Below, one piece after another: positions 14,101-25,386 of a stretch of 64,000 nucleotides of DNA. The stretch is from Echinococcus granulosus (lineage: Eukaryota > Platyhelminthes > Cestoda > Cyclophyllidea > Taeniidae), in contig NW_020170431.1 of assembly GCF_000524195.1 (NCBI RefSeq), positions 134,738 through 198,737 on the forward strand. Reading direction: 5' to 3'. Below the pieces are notes generated by a model, which ran no database searches, had not been told where the DNA came from, and was given only the letters and a program-made list of their open reading frames with translations. Numbering within the stretch: position 1 is the first letter of the stretch; each line of letters starts with the position of its first letter. A program made the translations under genes and the position numbers.

Positions 14101-16556
14101 TTTACTCATTTTAGATCTTCTGGTCGAATTTTTCTGCACACACCTGATGAAGTCCTTCCCTTTTGAAATTCATGGGTAGGCAACGGATGTAAACAGTCGT
14201 TATGATCCTCTTTTTTAACTTAGACAATGTTTGAACATTTGCTACCACCTACTTTCGCATCAAAAAGAGCACGGTCTTCGGTTAAACTATGATTGGAGGC
14301 AGTTATGGAAAGGTGGGTTCAACAGCTTCATTATTTACAATTTCTCCTAGCTCTCTTCGACCTTATGCGGTATGTCATCAAGCCAGACGGTCCGTGCGTC
14401 TGTGGGGAGACCTTTACCACTCTCCTGAAGGTGTGTCTTTGTGCTCTTCTGTTTTCCTACTGCTATTTACTGTTTTAGTAGGTTTTCCCTGTAAATTTCA
14501 GATTGTGGGCATATTTAACTTCTTCATCACCTTTGGAGACTGCTTTCTGCCGGATCCGAACACCTACGACGATCTCTACTATGAACTGATTCGCATGAAG
14601 GATGTGGTGGAGCGACTGATCCAATTTGGTGAGTGATCAAACAGTTCCGAAAATGCTGGTTTAATTTAAATAAAATGACTAAAAACGGAATCTCTGTAGA
14701 CAATCTACCACCACAATTGTCACGATTAATTGTTTTCTCTTGTACATTTTTCTGCTGGAATTATTTCCCTTTGAGGAAACACGTCACATATGTGTGACGT
14801 GCGGGCTTATATAAGCAAATCGAGGTTTCGTGCACGTACACACACACATGGTGGTGGTAGCCAATGTGAAAGCTATTGTTGGAACACCTTCTTTGAATTT
14901 GTCGATCAACAAGTATCAAAAGCGTCACAATGCGCTGCTTTCATCATCGTTCAATTTTTAAGCAATGCCGCCAGCAGTTCTTTTCCCACAGCCACTTTCG
15001 ACTGGAGCCAGTTAACAAACTGTCGACGTAGAACTCTTGAACGACTAAAGTAAGGCATGTGGTCTTTTTGAAGTACAGTTGACGCACTTTTTATTTTCCC
15101 ACGGCTGCTGTCAGTGCTTCAGTGTCAATATCTCAAAAGGCTTTATTATCAACACTTTAAATCGCTGGTGATTTAGTAATAGAGTTTCACGAAAAGGCTA
15201 GTTGGTGGGACTTATTAACTTATATTAAGGAAACATGGTTTTTGATCTCGTGAACTTCACGGGCTTTTTCTCTGTTTTCATTGTCTCTAAAATGCAAACG
15301 GCTTTGATACTGCTGCAGCACCGAATTTCCTGCCAATTTTGTTATTACACCGGTTTTTAGGTGTGTGAGCTTGAACCCTTTTGGGTTCTTGGACCGGGAT
15401 AATCAGGCGACATAGACGCCCCAAAATGGGCGTCTTTATTTGCCGATGTGTATGAGTAGGTCGGAGATATGACATTTGCGTGTTCGTGACTGCTGGCTGA
15501 CTACCGAGGGCGTGAAGTGATTCCCTTCCAGCCTACTCGCGGTGTCTTGATTAGTCTCGACTTTATAGTGATTATCAACACATTTAAAGTCGGGATTGAG
15601 ACGTTCCGGAATCCTCGAGAATCGAATTGGGAGCGTTTACTGGGATCGCGGACGTCCTCAACGCCGAATTGGAAGGTCTACGGAGGGATTGGGTTGCTAC
15701 AGACCGTGGGCTGAACCCCACAAAATGATGGCGACTGGGCAATCAACCAATTGCTTCATAAAATCCGGAATTTTCTTCTAATTGTTTTTTTCTTTGTGAA
15801 ACTTTTGCAGTCGATCAACACTCCTGTTCACCCAAAAGCGACTGGAAATCCTCAGCCAGGGATCTTCGTGAATCTGCGCAAAATTTAAAGTTCGTTCACA
15901 GTCTTGCTGTTTTTATTGTTTTTCATTGTACCACATAGCGCCTTATTTGTAATTACTAGCTATCAAAATTTACTGACTTTGGTTAATTGCGCAGGGTCAT
16001 TGTGAAGCATTTCAATGACAAGATTTCTGCCTACGTTGCCAAAAGTAGCATTACCTCATTGACTGAAGCGCAGGTTTGTCCTCTCTCCATTCCTCTGATA
16101 TCACACAAAACAGGCAAAATTCGGCAAATAATAGGTCTTCTATTTGACTTTATAGGTGTTTGAAATTATTCAAAATAACTACGAATCACTCACACTGCGG
16201 GTCTCCAAGGATCTGTACAAATACTATGACGAGGCGGCGGGTGATGTGGAGGAAGACAACGATCGTATGGTACGCCTTGATCTTAATCACGTACTGGGGA
16301 CGTTTTACCATCTCTTCTGTTCACTCCGTTTTTTTTTGCTTTAATCTCAATTCGTGCTTGTTCTACAAAGGCTCAGTTTATTCCAACATCACAGAGCACC
16401 TTTTACCACCAAATGTGAATGTGAAAAGTTAAGTAAGCTTGTGGAATTTTTTTGCCTTTTTAGCTCGTAGAGGTAGTTCAGAACGTCCGAAGAGACTGTT
16501 TGAAGGCCGCGACGGCGTATCAATCACGATTCAATGAATTGGCTGTGATACATTGA
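5107..16556 (+). CDS. ARMH3: Armadillo-like helical domain protein 3 (ARMH3/C10orf76)
   Basis: Exons read in phase: 5107-5163, 5203-5325, 5542-5736, 5879-5971, 6636-6797, 7028-7084, 7120-7163, 7248-7305, 8873-8913, 9212-9339, 9406-9552, [at least one exon not placed], 13332-13397, 13703-13778, 14115-14175, 14224-14312, 14351-14430, 14502-14628, 15811-15889, 15995-16073, 16156-16269 and 16464-16556 (TGA). The product follows remembered human ARMH3 along its length: LKEKVV near the start, ARFWEE-like AEFWDEFFLLRV, NPFLMKIAQVKDE, EYASVVMQ, RFLHEYNIHFTIQLHR, EFFCTHLMKSFPFEI, NFFITFGDCFLPDP and VKHFNDKISAY. ARMH3 is a Golgi-associated helical-repeat protein that works with PI4KB and GBF1 in animals. 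ATG 5107 is preceded by an in-frame TGA at 5101. The exon 5542-5736 is weakly conserved after NALQT. An AATAAA lies 51 nt after the stop. Introns of 39, 35 and 38 nt occur. Confidence 0.9.
9541..9558 (+). other. Inverted repeat over an ARMH3 5' splice site
   Basis: GCATAC and GTATGC form a perfect 6-bp inverted repeat around a G run. The right arm contains the GT donor used at 9553-9554, so folding of the transcript would bury the splice site. Confidence 0.5.
9553..13331. other. Large ARMH3 intron region with an unplaced exon
   Basis: The flanking exons leave phase 1 at 9552 and enter phase 0 at 13332. Comparison with the remembered human protein leaves about 20 residues unaccounted for (the segment around GKLCLIILTC). 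So one exon of roughly 62 nt should lie here, but I could not place it. No RNA gene or repeat family was seen. A pyrimidine/purine-rich stretch with CCCCCCC occurs near 12940. Confidence 0.5.
14781..14800. repeat. GTCAC palindrome, site 1
   Basis: Near-perfect 20-base palindrome ACGTCACATATGTGTGACGT in an ARMH3 intron (one mismatched pair). It is one of five similar sites in the window (see 29127, 36939, 36983 and 61834). Confidence 0.75.
15373..15435 (+). other. Two adjacent short hairpins in an ARMH3 intron
   Basis: The palindrome GAACCCTTTTGGGTTC (15373-15388) is followed 25 bases later by AGACGCCC...GGGCGTCT (15414-15435, 6-base loop). Both stems are perfect and GC-rich in an AT-rich setting. 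No known structured RNA was recognised. Confidence 0.5.
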
Positions 16557-16606
16557 AGAAGTGGGCGTTGGATGCATTGCACTCATTTTTTTATATATTT
16601 TATCTG

Positions 16607-16612
16607 AATAAA
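16607..16612 (+). terminator. Poly(A) signal of ARMH3
   Basis: AATAAA 51 nt after the ARMH3 stop codon, the only canonical hexamer just downstream on this strand. Confidence 0.7.
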
Positions 16613-18551
16613 GATGATTTCTAATTTCTAAATCGTAGGCGTTTGCACTAAATCAATTTTGGTTTTTATGTAATCACCATTTGGCAAAAAAGGTGATTGC
16701 CGTATTCATGGTTCTTCCTGGACTCGAGGTCGAGTTCACCGCGTCTTAGGTCAGCGGTTTTGTGTGCGGGCGTTTAATCAGCCAGATAGAAGTGCTTACC
16801 TCGATGTCTTACCCACCCTGGCAAAGCAACTCTTGGAACTGTTCTGGATTCACGCACAAACTTAGATCGTTTTCGAATCGTAAAAGGCTTGGGAAAGAAT
16901 AGGGGATTTTTGTCTCTCGCTTTTGATTTATGACTCATTGTTTGGTGAGCGATAAAAAAGAAGCGCGAATCTAAGTTGATTAGATAATTTGTGGGGTTGA
17001 TCGTGAATTTAAGAAATGGACCAGGTGGTGATCGCTCCTCTTGCTCGAAAACTGGGAAAAGATCCAGGCATTGTTTATGTAGTGTTCCAGTGGCTATCGT
17101 ACCTTTGCTGGGCAGCCGAGACTTCAGCCCATGTTGGTAGCCGCAGTCCCTTTACTATGCCGACATGACATGTTCTGCCCAAGTATTGTGACCTCTTTTG
17201 TCTTCACAGAAGTCTAAGGGCGCCGCATCGGTGGCAGTACAAAGCCAACCCGATCTTAAAGGACAACTATCCTGATTTCTACTTCTGAGTGGTAAAACGT
17301 AACGGGACGGAAGGACTGATTGTGCTGCAGATGGGGGAAGTATGTGATGGCCCCTAGCAGAAAGTCTGGAAATGGGGTCCACCTTTAACAACTATTCAAG
17401 TCCAACGTCCTGGATGAAAACCATTAACAAATGATACTGCACCAGCCGTAATTATCTGGGAAGTGCTCGTTAGGGAGCTGCCTATCGCCTTTTTATGAAT
17501 GTGAAAATTATGTGAACTTGGGATATGTACTCCACTTTTCTACCGACTGTGGAGGAATCAAATTTATATGATTGGGCAGCAGTGAAGTTAGAAAGAAAGT
17601 GTCAAGGCGGGATAGGCACGAAATTCTATTTTAAACCCAGTCCTTTGTAAAATGATTCTACATTTGAACCAGTTTTCCTACGACTAGAATTGGATAGGCT
17701 TGATGGCCACAAGCTTCCCCCCACCACAATTTCCATAAAAGATGAAAATCCAAATCCAGTAAAATTGCCGATCAGCAACGTTGCTTGGAAATTCGATAAG
17801 TGGCATATGAGGCTTGTACGTTATCTCCTTATAGCACCGGCGATGTTGTGATAGCTGACAAGGGGGATCGAACGAGGGGAGCCTCGATACGAAGCTCAAA
17901 AGAGAAAGGGTGGTCTTTGGCAAATTGGCTCTGAGTTTAATTGCCAGATTTGGTAACGGATCCACTTTAGGTCTCCACAATTGTACTTTCGCTGGGGGGT
18001 TGGGCCCTTTCCCCACGCCAGAGGCACCGAGCCAATTCTGAATGCCAATAGTAAATGTCGGCTTTCATCTTCAGGGGAGTCGCATAATGTTTAAATTCGT
18101 ACTAATTTTTTTGAAGCGGTATATCGTGATTGACAATCCACAGTCCAAAAAGCCCTAAAACGTCTTTGATTAGTGCCTAAGCCCTTCTTTCAACTGTAAC
18201 ATAACCTTGGAATTCATTGCAATTACGATTTAGCTAGAAGGATTAATGCTCAAGAAGCAGCAGGAAAAGTTAATTAAATTAGTGAAAAAGGATTCATCTG
18301 GCAAATTTCGTTGCAAGCTAGGTGAGGCAACAACTCATGAAAACTAAAATATTAAATACTGCATGTCAAATATAATTCCTCAACCCAGTACTATCCGCAA
18401 TTTTTAGAAGTGCAAAACACAAAACAAAATAATTAACGAATCTTAACTAGTTTGCAACTTTTTTGTGGTAGTAATATTTCTCAAATGACTCAGATTTCGT
18501 TTTAATGCGCCATCACTTAAAATCACTTTGAACAGGTTTTTAAGCTTAAAG
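16613..18551. other. ARMH3-SUMO intergenic region
   Basis: About 1.9 kb without a supported exon. It holds one direct R1 repeat copy near 17040-17310. Open frames at 17155-17391 and 17684-18016 on the minus strand lie in or beside the repeat and show no family resemblance. The SUMO promoter should be in the last few hundred bases; no TATA box was identified. Confidence 0.5.
17040..17310 (+). repeat. Dispersed repeat family R1, copy 2
   Basis: A diverged direct copy. Recognisable pieces are TATCGTACCTTTGCTGGGCAG, shortened here to its GTACCT..CTGGG core, then CCATGTTGGTAGCC, then TTCTGCCCAAGTATT, then TCTTCACAGAAGTCT, in the same order as the copies at 50.3-52.5 kb. The edges are approximate. 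Confidence 0.6.
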
Positions 18552-18967
18552 ATGGGTGACGATAACGCTCCGAAGGTATTTGAGTTTGCTTCGCTTCCTG
18601 GCGTATTTCATTTGTGTCGTTGCAATGATTTTGTAACTATTTGCAGGAAAAGAACAATGAACCAATAAACCTTACTGTACATGGTCAGGATGGTTCAGTA
18701 ATTCATTTTAAAATCAAGCGTACCACGCCCTTCAAAAAACTTATGAACGCCTATTGCCAGCGGCTGGTATGTCCATATTCAGATTATCTGAGCCTCAGGG
18801 TTTAACCCTCTCAAATGTCCGTTTTACTTGCGATGGCGAACACGTTCAGTACGAAGATACTCCAGAATCGGTAAGGTGGTCCTCTATCTTCTTACGTGGC
18901 TCTTTAGTTGGATTTGCACGACAACGACACAATAGAGGTTTTCCAGACTCAAACTGGTGGAATTTGA
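18552..18967 (+). CDS. SUMO: Small ubiquitin-like modifier (SUMO) precursor
   Basis: Four exons: 18552-18575, 18647-18766, 18799-18870 and 18908-18967 (TGA), all phase 0, giving 91 residues. The introns are 71, 32 and 37 nt. The ubiquitin fold is clear: [18 protein letters not shown], then [25 protein letters not shown], the acidic loop EDTPES, then [13 protein letters not shown]. The second intron was set at 32 nt because only that acceptor keeps the length and phase of other SUMO proteins (CQR-x-GL). SUMO is conjugated to lysines of mainly nuclear proteins after a SENP protease exposes the Gly-Gly end. Here the precursor tail after Gly-Gly is one isoleucine. The short N-terminus has no obvious psi-K-x-E site, so chain formation like SUMO-2/3 is not indicated. 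AATAAA follows at 19217. Confidence 0.95.
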
Positions 18968-19216
18968 GAAGCATTTACATGTATATTACACTCATCTTTG
19001 TTACAATATGGGACATTTTATACTGAGATCCCTTTGGCTGCTGCTTCGTGAATACTTTCGTAAAACCGCCTATATTCTGTGCTCCTCAAGAATCTACTAA
19101 TGGTCATGTGGTGCTATTTTTACCTCGGCTTGTACGGGGCATTTGTTCACGGTCTCTTAAACTACCCACGTTCATCACTCCATTTTTTGCGCCTTAAATC
19201 CACTTGTAAACTACAC

Positions 19217-19222
19217 AATAAA
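19217..19222 (+). terminator. Poly(A) signal of SUMO
   Basis: AATAAA 250 nt after the SUMO stop codon. Confidence 0.55.
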
Positions 19223-22200
19223 ACTGCCGGTCATTCGTTCAGGAGCGTTACATGATGCCATTAGTGAGGGTGTTTTGCCCAATGGTGCTTCTTTGGCGTA
19301 GGTGGTGGTGTGTTCGTGGTGCTCTGGGCATCGGCTAGTTGGGAGTCGTCGCCTCGGTGGTGCTGCGTCTGGGCTCGCTGGGGGGGGGGAGGGGTTCGGG
19401 GCCTGTGCGTTTGATCCGGGTGCACTGCGCAGAAGTGGGTGTTGAAGGGGCCTGCGTGAGTGCTCCGGTGTGTGGGTTACGTCATTAGACGGAGTCGAGT
19501 ATCACTTGTTGGGGATGTCGTTGTACGCCTGCGATGTCTGATTGCTGGGTGGGATTTTCGCGATCGATCGCTTAGGGTTGGGCGCGTTATTAGCTCTAAA
19601 AATTATGCCCCGAAAGCCATTAGATCTTCGCATTTGCCGCCTTGAAGCTACTTAGTGCTTAGCTGTGTCTGCATCCCCATCCCCATTTGCCGCACTCGCC
19701 ATCATCACGATTCGGTGAGCAGGCTGGCGCACGCAGCCCACTGTTATCGATCGGCGTCAGGTCGACGCGGTGGACCTGTCTAGCACACGCTCGCATAGCC
19801 GGAGAGATGGCTAGACACACACGCACATCGAGAGGCTATTGGTCAGTTGTGAACCAATAGGCTTGCAACTGCCTAATTTAATTTTGTGAAATTTGTTTTT
19901 TTTTTTAAGTGCACGATCAGTACCACGTCATTCTTTCACGTTGATGGCTTCGAGACCGTCTAGGGGATAGGACGCCGGCTTGAATCAGCTTGGAAGGTGT
20001 CTAGCCATGCTCAATTACATCATAGGCCACAGTACTAGGATTTGTAAAACTAGCAAACCGACTACTCCAACCGGTTGGCGACTTTCTGCAGCTGGTTCGC
20101 CTTCCCCAAATTTTTTTAAATTTATTTATCCGAATGAAGTTCGGGTGTGGGTCTACAACGCCTCCTCCGCTAACGCAAACACCGGCAAGAAAGAGATGCC
20201 AACGGGTGGAACACTTGTATAGCGTGGAGCTTGTTTGAACAGCTTATTGAGAACTTACTAAAGGCGAAAATTGTAACCGCCGGCATTCATGGTCCCATTG
20301 AGCAGAGCACTTGCCATGGAGGCAGCCAACAGCCTCCTTTTTTGACAGAAAATTTATCGAGAAAATGAATTAATGCGATAATCCACTGAGGGCTTGAATT
20401 CCCTCGAATACTGGGATTTTTTCGGGACATCGAGCTGAAGCGAAATCAATTAAATTGAGACTGCTATTGGTTAGCCCTGAGCCAACTAAAGCATGACAGA
20501 TTGCGTTAAAGAGATGGAATGAGTTTGAGCTTTGGGATGCGCTTTCGCTCCAGCCACACTCAAAAAGGCGCATCAGGCGAACGAATGCCAAGGTGGTCGT
20601 AGATTAACAAATTAAGTAACTCTAGCTTCGTCAGCCATTTCCAAAGGCCTAAAAATGCAAACCAGAGGAATGATGAAAGGCTACCGACACATGGAGGCAG
20701 AGTCCCATGGCCTCAAAGGCACAACAAAAGCTGCGGAGGCAGGAAATATCCTTGAAGTTAAATAACCTTCCTTAACAGGACCTATGGGGTAGACGTGATG
20801 ATCAAAACGTGATTTAGCACACCAAACTCGTTCTGTTTAAATGATGCCCTCTTGGATTCACTTCGAGTAAGCAAAATCGTTTCAAACTTGACCCGTTTTT
20901 TATCTTATTTCATTTCACCAACAAAGCATTCTGATGGGAGAGTTGAAAATTTATTTTTACCCTAAAATTTATTTAGCGTTAAGAACCCAAAGCAGATTTT
21001 GTAGATTTAGCTGCTGCTCATGCTTGCGTCCGGCACGGCGCAATGCCGTTAAACTTCCAGGAATGGACGTGGGATGAATCAGCTACAAGGAAACGGTCTA
21101 TTTTCCAAAAAAAAGGATTAGGACCTCTGTGAAGTCAGGAGTGCCCCGAGGCAAACACTTAGATAAACCCGGTGATCGAGGGTTAAACGTGATCGTGCCA
21201 ACTTTTCAATCGTGCAGATCCGCCTCCAATATCCGGTTGTATACAGGACGCAATTGCCGGTCTTTGCGTTTCCAGGACCTAGCACAGACCATGGCTTGCT
21301 TATAGGAGAGGAAAACTTTTTTCTCTTTCCCAACATCTTGCACGAAAGTAAATCTGGCTTTGGAACTCAAAAAATTAGGTTTAAATAAGGGGTTGGGGTA
21401 AAAACCCAGGTTCATGAGTTATCGATGTGAGGCCTCCACGTTGGAAGTACTAAAGGAGATGAAAGCCAACACACGGTACAGCCGGTACCACCTCGGGACT
21501 TCTCTTTTGATGGAAGAATACCTAAAATCTCGGGCAGACAGAACATGCATTTTCAACATAGAGAGGTGATTGGGGGATACCGGCATGGCCTGTTACCAAA
21601 ACCAAGAGTTAAACAATCAATTAATGTATTGCACATCATGGGGATTCTAGCTACTTCGATAGCCATGGTGACGATGAGGATGCTACACCAAGGGTACCTG
21701 TACAAAGGCTCTGAATGCCCACCATTGATTAAGACGCCTTTCCTTAGCATTCGAGCGGATGTATTGAGTCTGTTTGATCGGCACTTATGCGTATAATAGG
21801 CAGTTTATCCTGTTAAAGAAGAAGAGCGCTTTATCTTTACTATGGAAGAGTGGACAACGAAATGAGTAAGCATGATGGTGGAATGGATTCTCTTTAGAAG
21901 AATGAGGAAATTAATTTGCTCCATATGAAGAATTTTAGCAAATGCAGCATACAAAACAAGAAGCCTTACACTACGGAAATTCTGCAATACTTTGATTTTT
22001 TGTTTAACTCCGCGCTTTAGTTACGCGGGCACTTAAGGCGCCCCTCAGTGTACCTTTACGCGGCGGCTGAGCCCCGGACTTTGCCACTCGTCCTTCAGCG
22101 CTTTCACGCGTCAGCAATACATTTTCTATCCTACTATTACAACTTCTTTTGTCTCTAATATAGACAAGAGATGCAATAAATGCTTCAAAAAAATTTTAGC

Positions 22201-22469
22201 TTCTGAAGTGCCGCAGCGAAACTACTTGTTAATCACTTCACTTATGGCCCTTTTTTCATTAATTTTACACTGCAAAAGCTTGAGGCTTTTTAAAAATCCC
22301 AACCATAAAATTGAATTCAAAGAAGGCGCATTTTGCGTTGGCCAATGAATGGCTGCCAAAAGGAGGTGAGCGCATTAAATGAAGATATACACGCGACACA
22401 TAATTAAGTAACAAAAAATCTGATGCAACACTTCAAAGGTAACTGAATGTTGCTTGAATTTGATGACCC
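19223..22469. other. Intergenic region with a GC-rich, CpG-containing segment
   Basis: About 3.2 kb with no supported gene. 19280-19840 is clearly more GC- and CpG-rich than the surroundings, with a G run at 19381-19390 and GCGATCGATCGC at 19559-19570. Open frames at 19460-19645, 19980-20222, 20370-20591 and 21118-21415 lack splice context and protein resemblance. They may be decayed mobile-element sequence, but no reverse transcriptase or transposase motif is visible. The R2 repeat copy lies at 22000-22117. Confidence 0.45.
22000..22117 (-). repeat. Dispersed repeat family R2, copy 1 (inverted)
   Basis: The reverse complement aligns with 50087-50195. Shared blocks in order are TATTGC-GACGCG-GAAAG, then a diverged middle with AGTCC, then CTGAGG-GCCTTAAGTGCCCG, then TAAA-CGC-GAGTTA-AC. 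It is too short for a coding element; a solo LTR, SINE or similar relic is possible. Confidence 0.65.
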
Positions 22470-22477
22470 TATAAAAG
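22470..22477 (+). promoter_or_regulatory. TATA box of the small gene
   Basis: TATAAAAG, a full consensus TATA box. It would place transcription start near 22500, about 75 nt before the donor that would split the start codon of the small gene. Confidence 0.5.
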
Positions 22478-22573
22478 CCGGTCTTTCAATCTAAGCATTC
22501 TTTATTTTAAATTCACTTGGCCTTTTTTAGTCTCAGCCGTTCACAAGTTGAGTCAGTTGTTCTACTTATTAAA

Positions 22574-23007
22574 ATGTAAGTAGATCTTATTAACCAATTA
22601 ATTACGGAAAGTCAATGCCAAAATTTACCAACTTAGAGCTTGCATTACGCACTTTAAATGACAGCATCAAGTCTGACGAACCTGGTGACTGAGATGTCAC
22701 CTTTAATGACACAAGGCATAAAAATCCTGAGGTCTGATATAAGCCCCAACTAATACGCGCCTCTTCTTTGAGGCTTTTCGAACCAGCGGTAGAGGAAGGA
22801 GGTACTCTGAAAGCTTCACGTCGTACATTGCGAGAGTTTCAGCACCAGTATTACTTAAAGGGCACATATTTTGGCCGGAATGCACCCTTTGACACATTTT
22901 TCCACAGTATCTTATGCGTGAATACTGGACCACGTCCTGACTACTCAATGTACATACTAAAACGAGCAGTACCCAACCAGCAGGTACTCTTAAAAGCAGG
23001 CTTCTGA
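22574..23007 (+). CDS. Candidate 78-residue protein with a start codon split by an intron
   Basis: AT at 22574-22575 is followed by a strong donor (GTAAGTAG). A 197-nt intron ends at CTTCTTTGAG, and the next base, G at 22773, completes ATG. The frame then runs 78 residues to TGA at 23005-23007. A TATA box lies 100 bp upstream and AATAAA lies at 23263, so a complete small transcription unit can be drawn. The product is not recognised. It has no signal peptide or membrane segment, is basic and aromatic (HQYYLKGTYFGRNAPFD, then GPRPDYSMYILKRA) and ends KAGF. The first ATG on the unspliced transcript (22574) is followed directly by TAA, so translation needs splicing. A 119-residue frame on the other strand overlaps it. 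The call rests on signals, not homology. Confidence 0.45.
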
Positions 23008-23262
23008 TAAGTAAAAATTTAACTACATGGACCATTCCTTTTCCCACCTCATGGCTTTGCAAGTTTGCTATTGAACAGGTTTATGATATAATATTAGCTT
23101 TAGGCAATCGTTTCTATGAATCGCGGTTGGTAGGTGAACTACACAGATCGCTGAATGACAGTTCTAAAACCCGACTCAACACATTACCTTCATTCTCATC
23201 CCGTAGGTAATTTATGAAGCCTCCATGATGTTATAAAGTGATTTCCAAAAGTAGGGGGTCAA

Positions 23263-23268
23263 AATAAA
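23263..23268 (+). terminator. Possible poly(A) signal of the small gene
   Basis: AATAAA 256 nt after the candidate stop at 23007. Confidence 0.35.
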
Positions 23269-23420
23269 CTGGGTTTCATTTTAGTTGTAAGATAACCTTA
23301 TCAAGCTCAACAGTATCCAAAAATGTGGTTTACACTGCGTTATATTCATGCTATTTTAGCTGTAAGCGGCTAGGCCTTTCATGCATTTGCAGCGGAATTT
23401 CAACTAGGAGGTGTATGTCG

Positions 23421-23482
23421 TAATACATCTAGGGAGGACTAGTACGGTCAACAGTGTTATATATAAGTCCCTGGATGTATTA
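23421..23482. other. 62-nt hairpin, microRNA-like
   Basis: The left arm TAATACATCTAGGGA pairs with the right arm TCCCTGGATGTATTA, a 15-bp stem with one G:U or mismatched pair. Further pairing AGT/ACT follows after a two-base bulge, and the loop is about 26 nt. Homology does not extend past the stem, which argues against a larger inverted repeat. Size and shape fit a microRNA precursor, but a small MITE relic is equally possible. Confidence 0.4.
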
Positions 23483-25386
23483 AGGCTTGATTATTTCCAG
23501 TACTTTTTCAAAACTTATTTGGTGCATTGTTTGGATAGTTTTGACATGATTAAGATCTAGTTCATCCATCAAAAGTTATTTTATCCTTTCGACAGATTGG
23601 CTGGAAGAGGTCATGAAGAATGAGACCTATACTTACACACCAAATGTGCGACGCTTAACTTCAAAGACGATGTTTTCATGCCTAAACTGCATCGCCCAGT
23701 CTGAATAACTTCCAAATATCGCGTAATCACAAAGATGGGAAGTCGCTTGTCTATAAATAAAGGGTCTTTAACTCTAGGAATGATTAAGAAATGAACTACT
23801 TATTGTTCGTTGCCTTTCGCTCACAATCAGTTTCTATTGTCTGATGAAAGACGTAATCGAACCGCTCCTAAACTAACTTGCTATTCGGCCTCATCGCTAA
23901 TCCAAGCACTAGAAATATTTTTGAGTGTTCTTGAAATTTCCTTTCAATTTCGAATCCCCTAGACCTCATTTATGACGAAGTTCACATTCCGCTATATTTA
24001 AATACTTATTCGACTTTACGTCCAACTGTGCAATCTCTCCATTCTCCATGGCTTGTAGGTCCACCTAACGGCACTGCCTTCTGGCGCTTTCCTAAAATTG
24101 GTAAAAATTATTCTCCTCCAGTGGTTTACGTACTAATAATTTGAGGTAGGTCTAAGGACAGTACGATATCACAGGCCTTTCGGTGGGATATTATTGCAAT
24201 AGAAAGGTTTTGATGTTGATTAAAAGTAGAAAGGAGAACTTAATCTGCTTCGAGAGGACCCAGCTTCCACGTGCACTTCAAATTACTAGGTATCTTCAAC
24301 GTACAGATAATACAACGCACATCCGTAAGATGTAGGAGTTTACGACCCAAATTTCGCGTGCTTGGACAAAATTTCGGAGTCTTATATGTCAGGATTGAGG
24401 TTAGTTGTTTGGTTATTCACAACACAAGGTACACCACAACTGCTAAAACAAGTCTAAGAGCAGTCTTTGGAAATAGGCCACAAAATCTCACCTGTAAAAA
24501 ATAAGTTTTACTTGGCAACTAGCATAGTTTACGCAAGAATAAAGGAGTTATTTTGTACAAAAAGGCACTCGGGTCATGGCAAAGTACAAGTTGCCAGTTA
24601 ATCGTAACAAGTTCTGCTAAACACCTTTCAGTGTAAATTATTTATAGGACCAAACAAACTCGCCTCAACAAACAAAAAAGGAGACAGCAGAAAGTATACG
24701 TTCAATACATCTTAGCAGAAAGTGAAACGTCATTTCTACACCATAGTGTAGCACTCGATGAAAATATAGTAACGAAAAACAATGGCAAATCAAGGACATG
24801 CTGGCAAAGCTTTGGCATAATCTTAGAATTTACTGCATTATGACTAGTTACAAATTTAAAACTATCATTTACCTGAACAAAAACTTTTTGATAAGGCAAA
24901 TTCCCCAACAACATAAATGGGATGAAATCCAGGCGTCCAAAAATCAAGCCTGTCTTTACTAAGGTATCATCTATATTTGCATATTAGTTAAGAACAACAA
25001 GTCAGTTTACATTTTTACGAAGTCCCTCTTTTTTAAATAACTATGTTTTTGTTTTACGATAATATTTTAGTTAACCGTACTAGTAAAAAGAAACTTTTCA
25101 AATAACTTGGAGCACTTACTTTGGAGCTTTTGCCATCTACTTGGTCATAATTGCAAAAATGACCTCAAATTGTGGAACACTTCTGCAAAACAAGACAACC
25201 TTAGTCACTTTTTGCCGGCTTGTTTTAGACCCAAAATACAGAAGCCCGATAACACCCTACCAAAGCCATTCCATGGCTAATTACACTCAAGATCCTTAGT
25301 TAGAACTATTGTTTTTCCATATTGAGGCATGAATAGTGGTAAAATGTAAAACCAAGCCCGCTTTAATTGATTTAGTAGGATTCTCT
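23483..25386. other. Region downstream of the annexin stop
   Basis: About 1.9 kb with no supported exon on either strand. It should include the 3' UTR of the annexin gene. No canonical poly(A) hexamer for the minus strand was found close to 25387. The frames at 24271-24504 and 24702-24947 are isolated. Confidence 0.45.

Noticed and set aside
22703..23062. Minus-strand 119-residue open frame with a hydrophobic stretch
   Set aside because: It is antisense to the candidate small gene, has no promoter, splice or poly(A) context, and its translation resembles no family.
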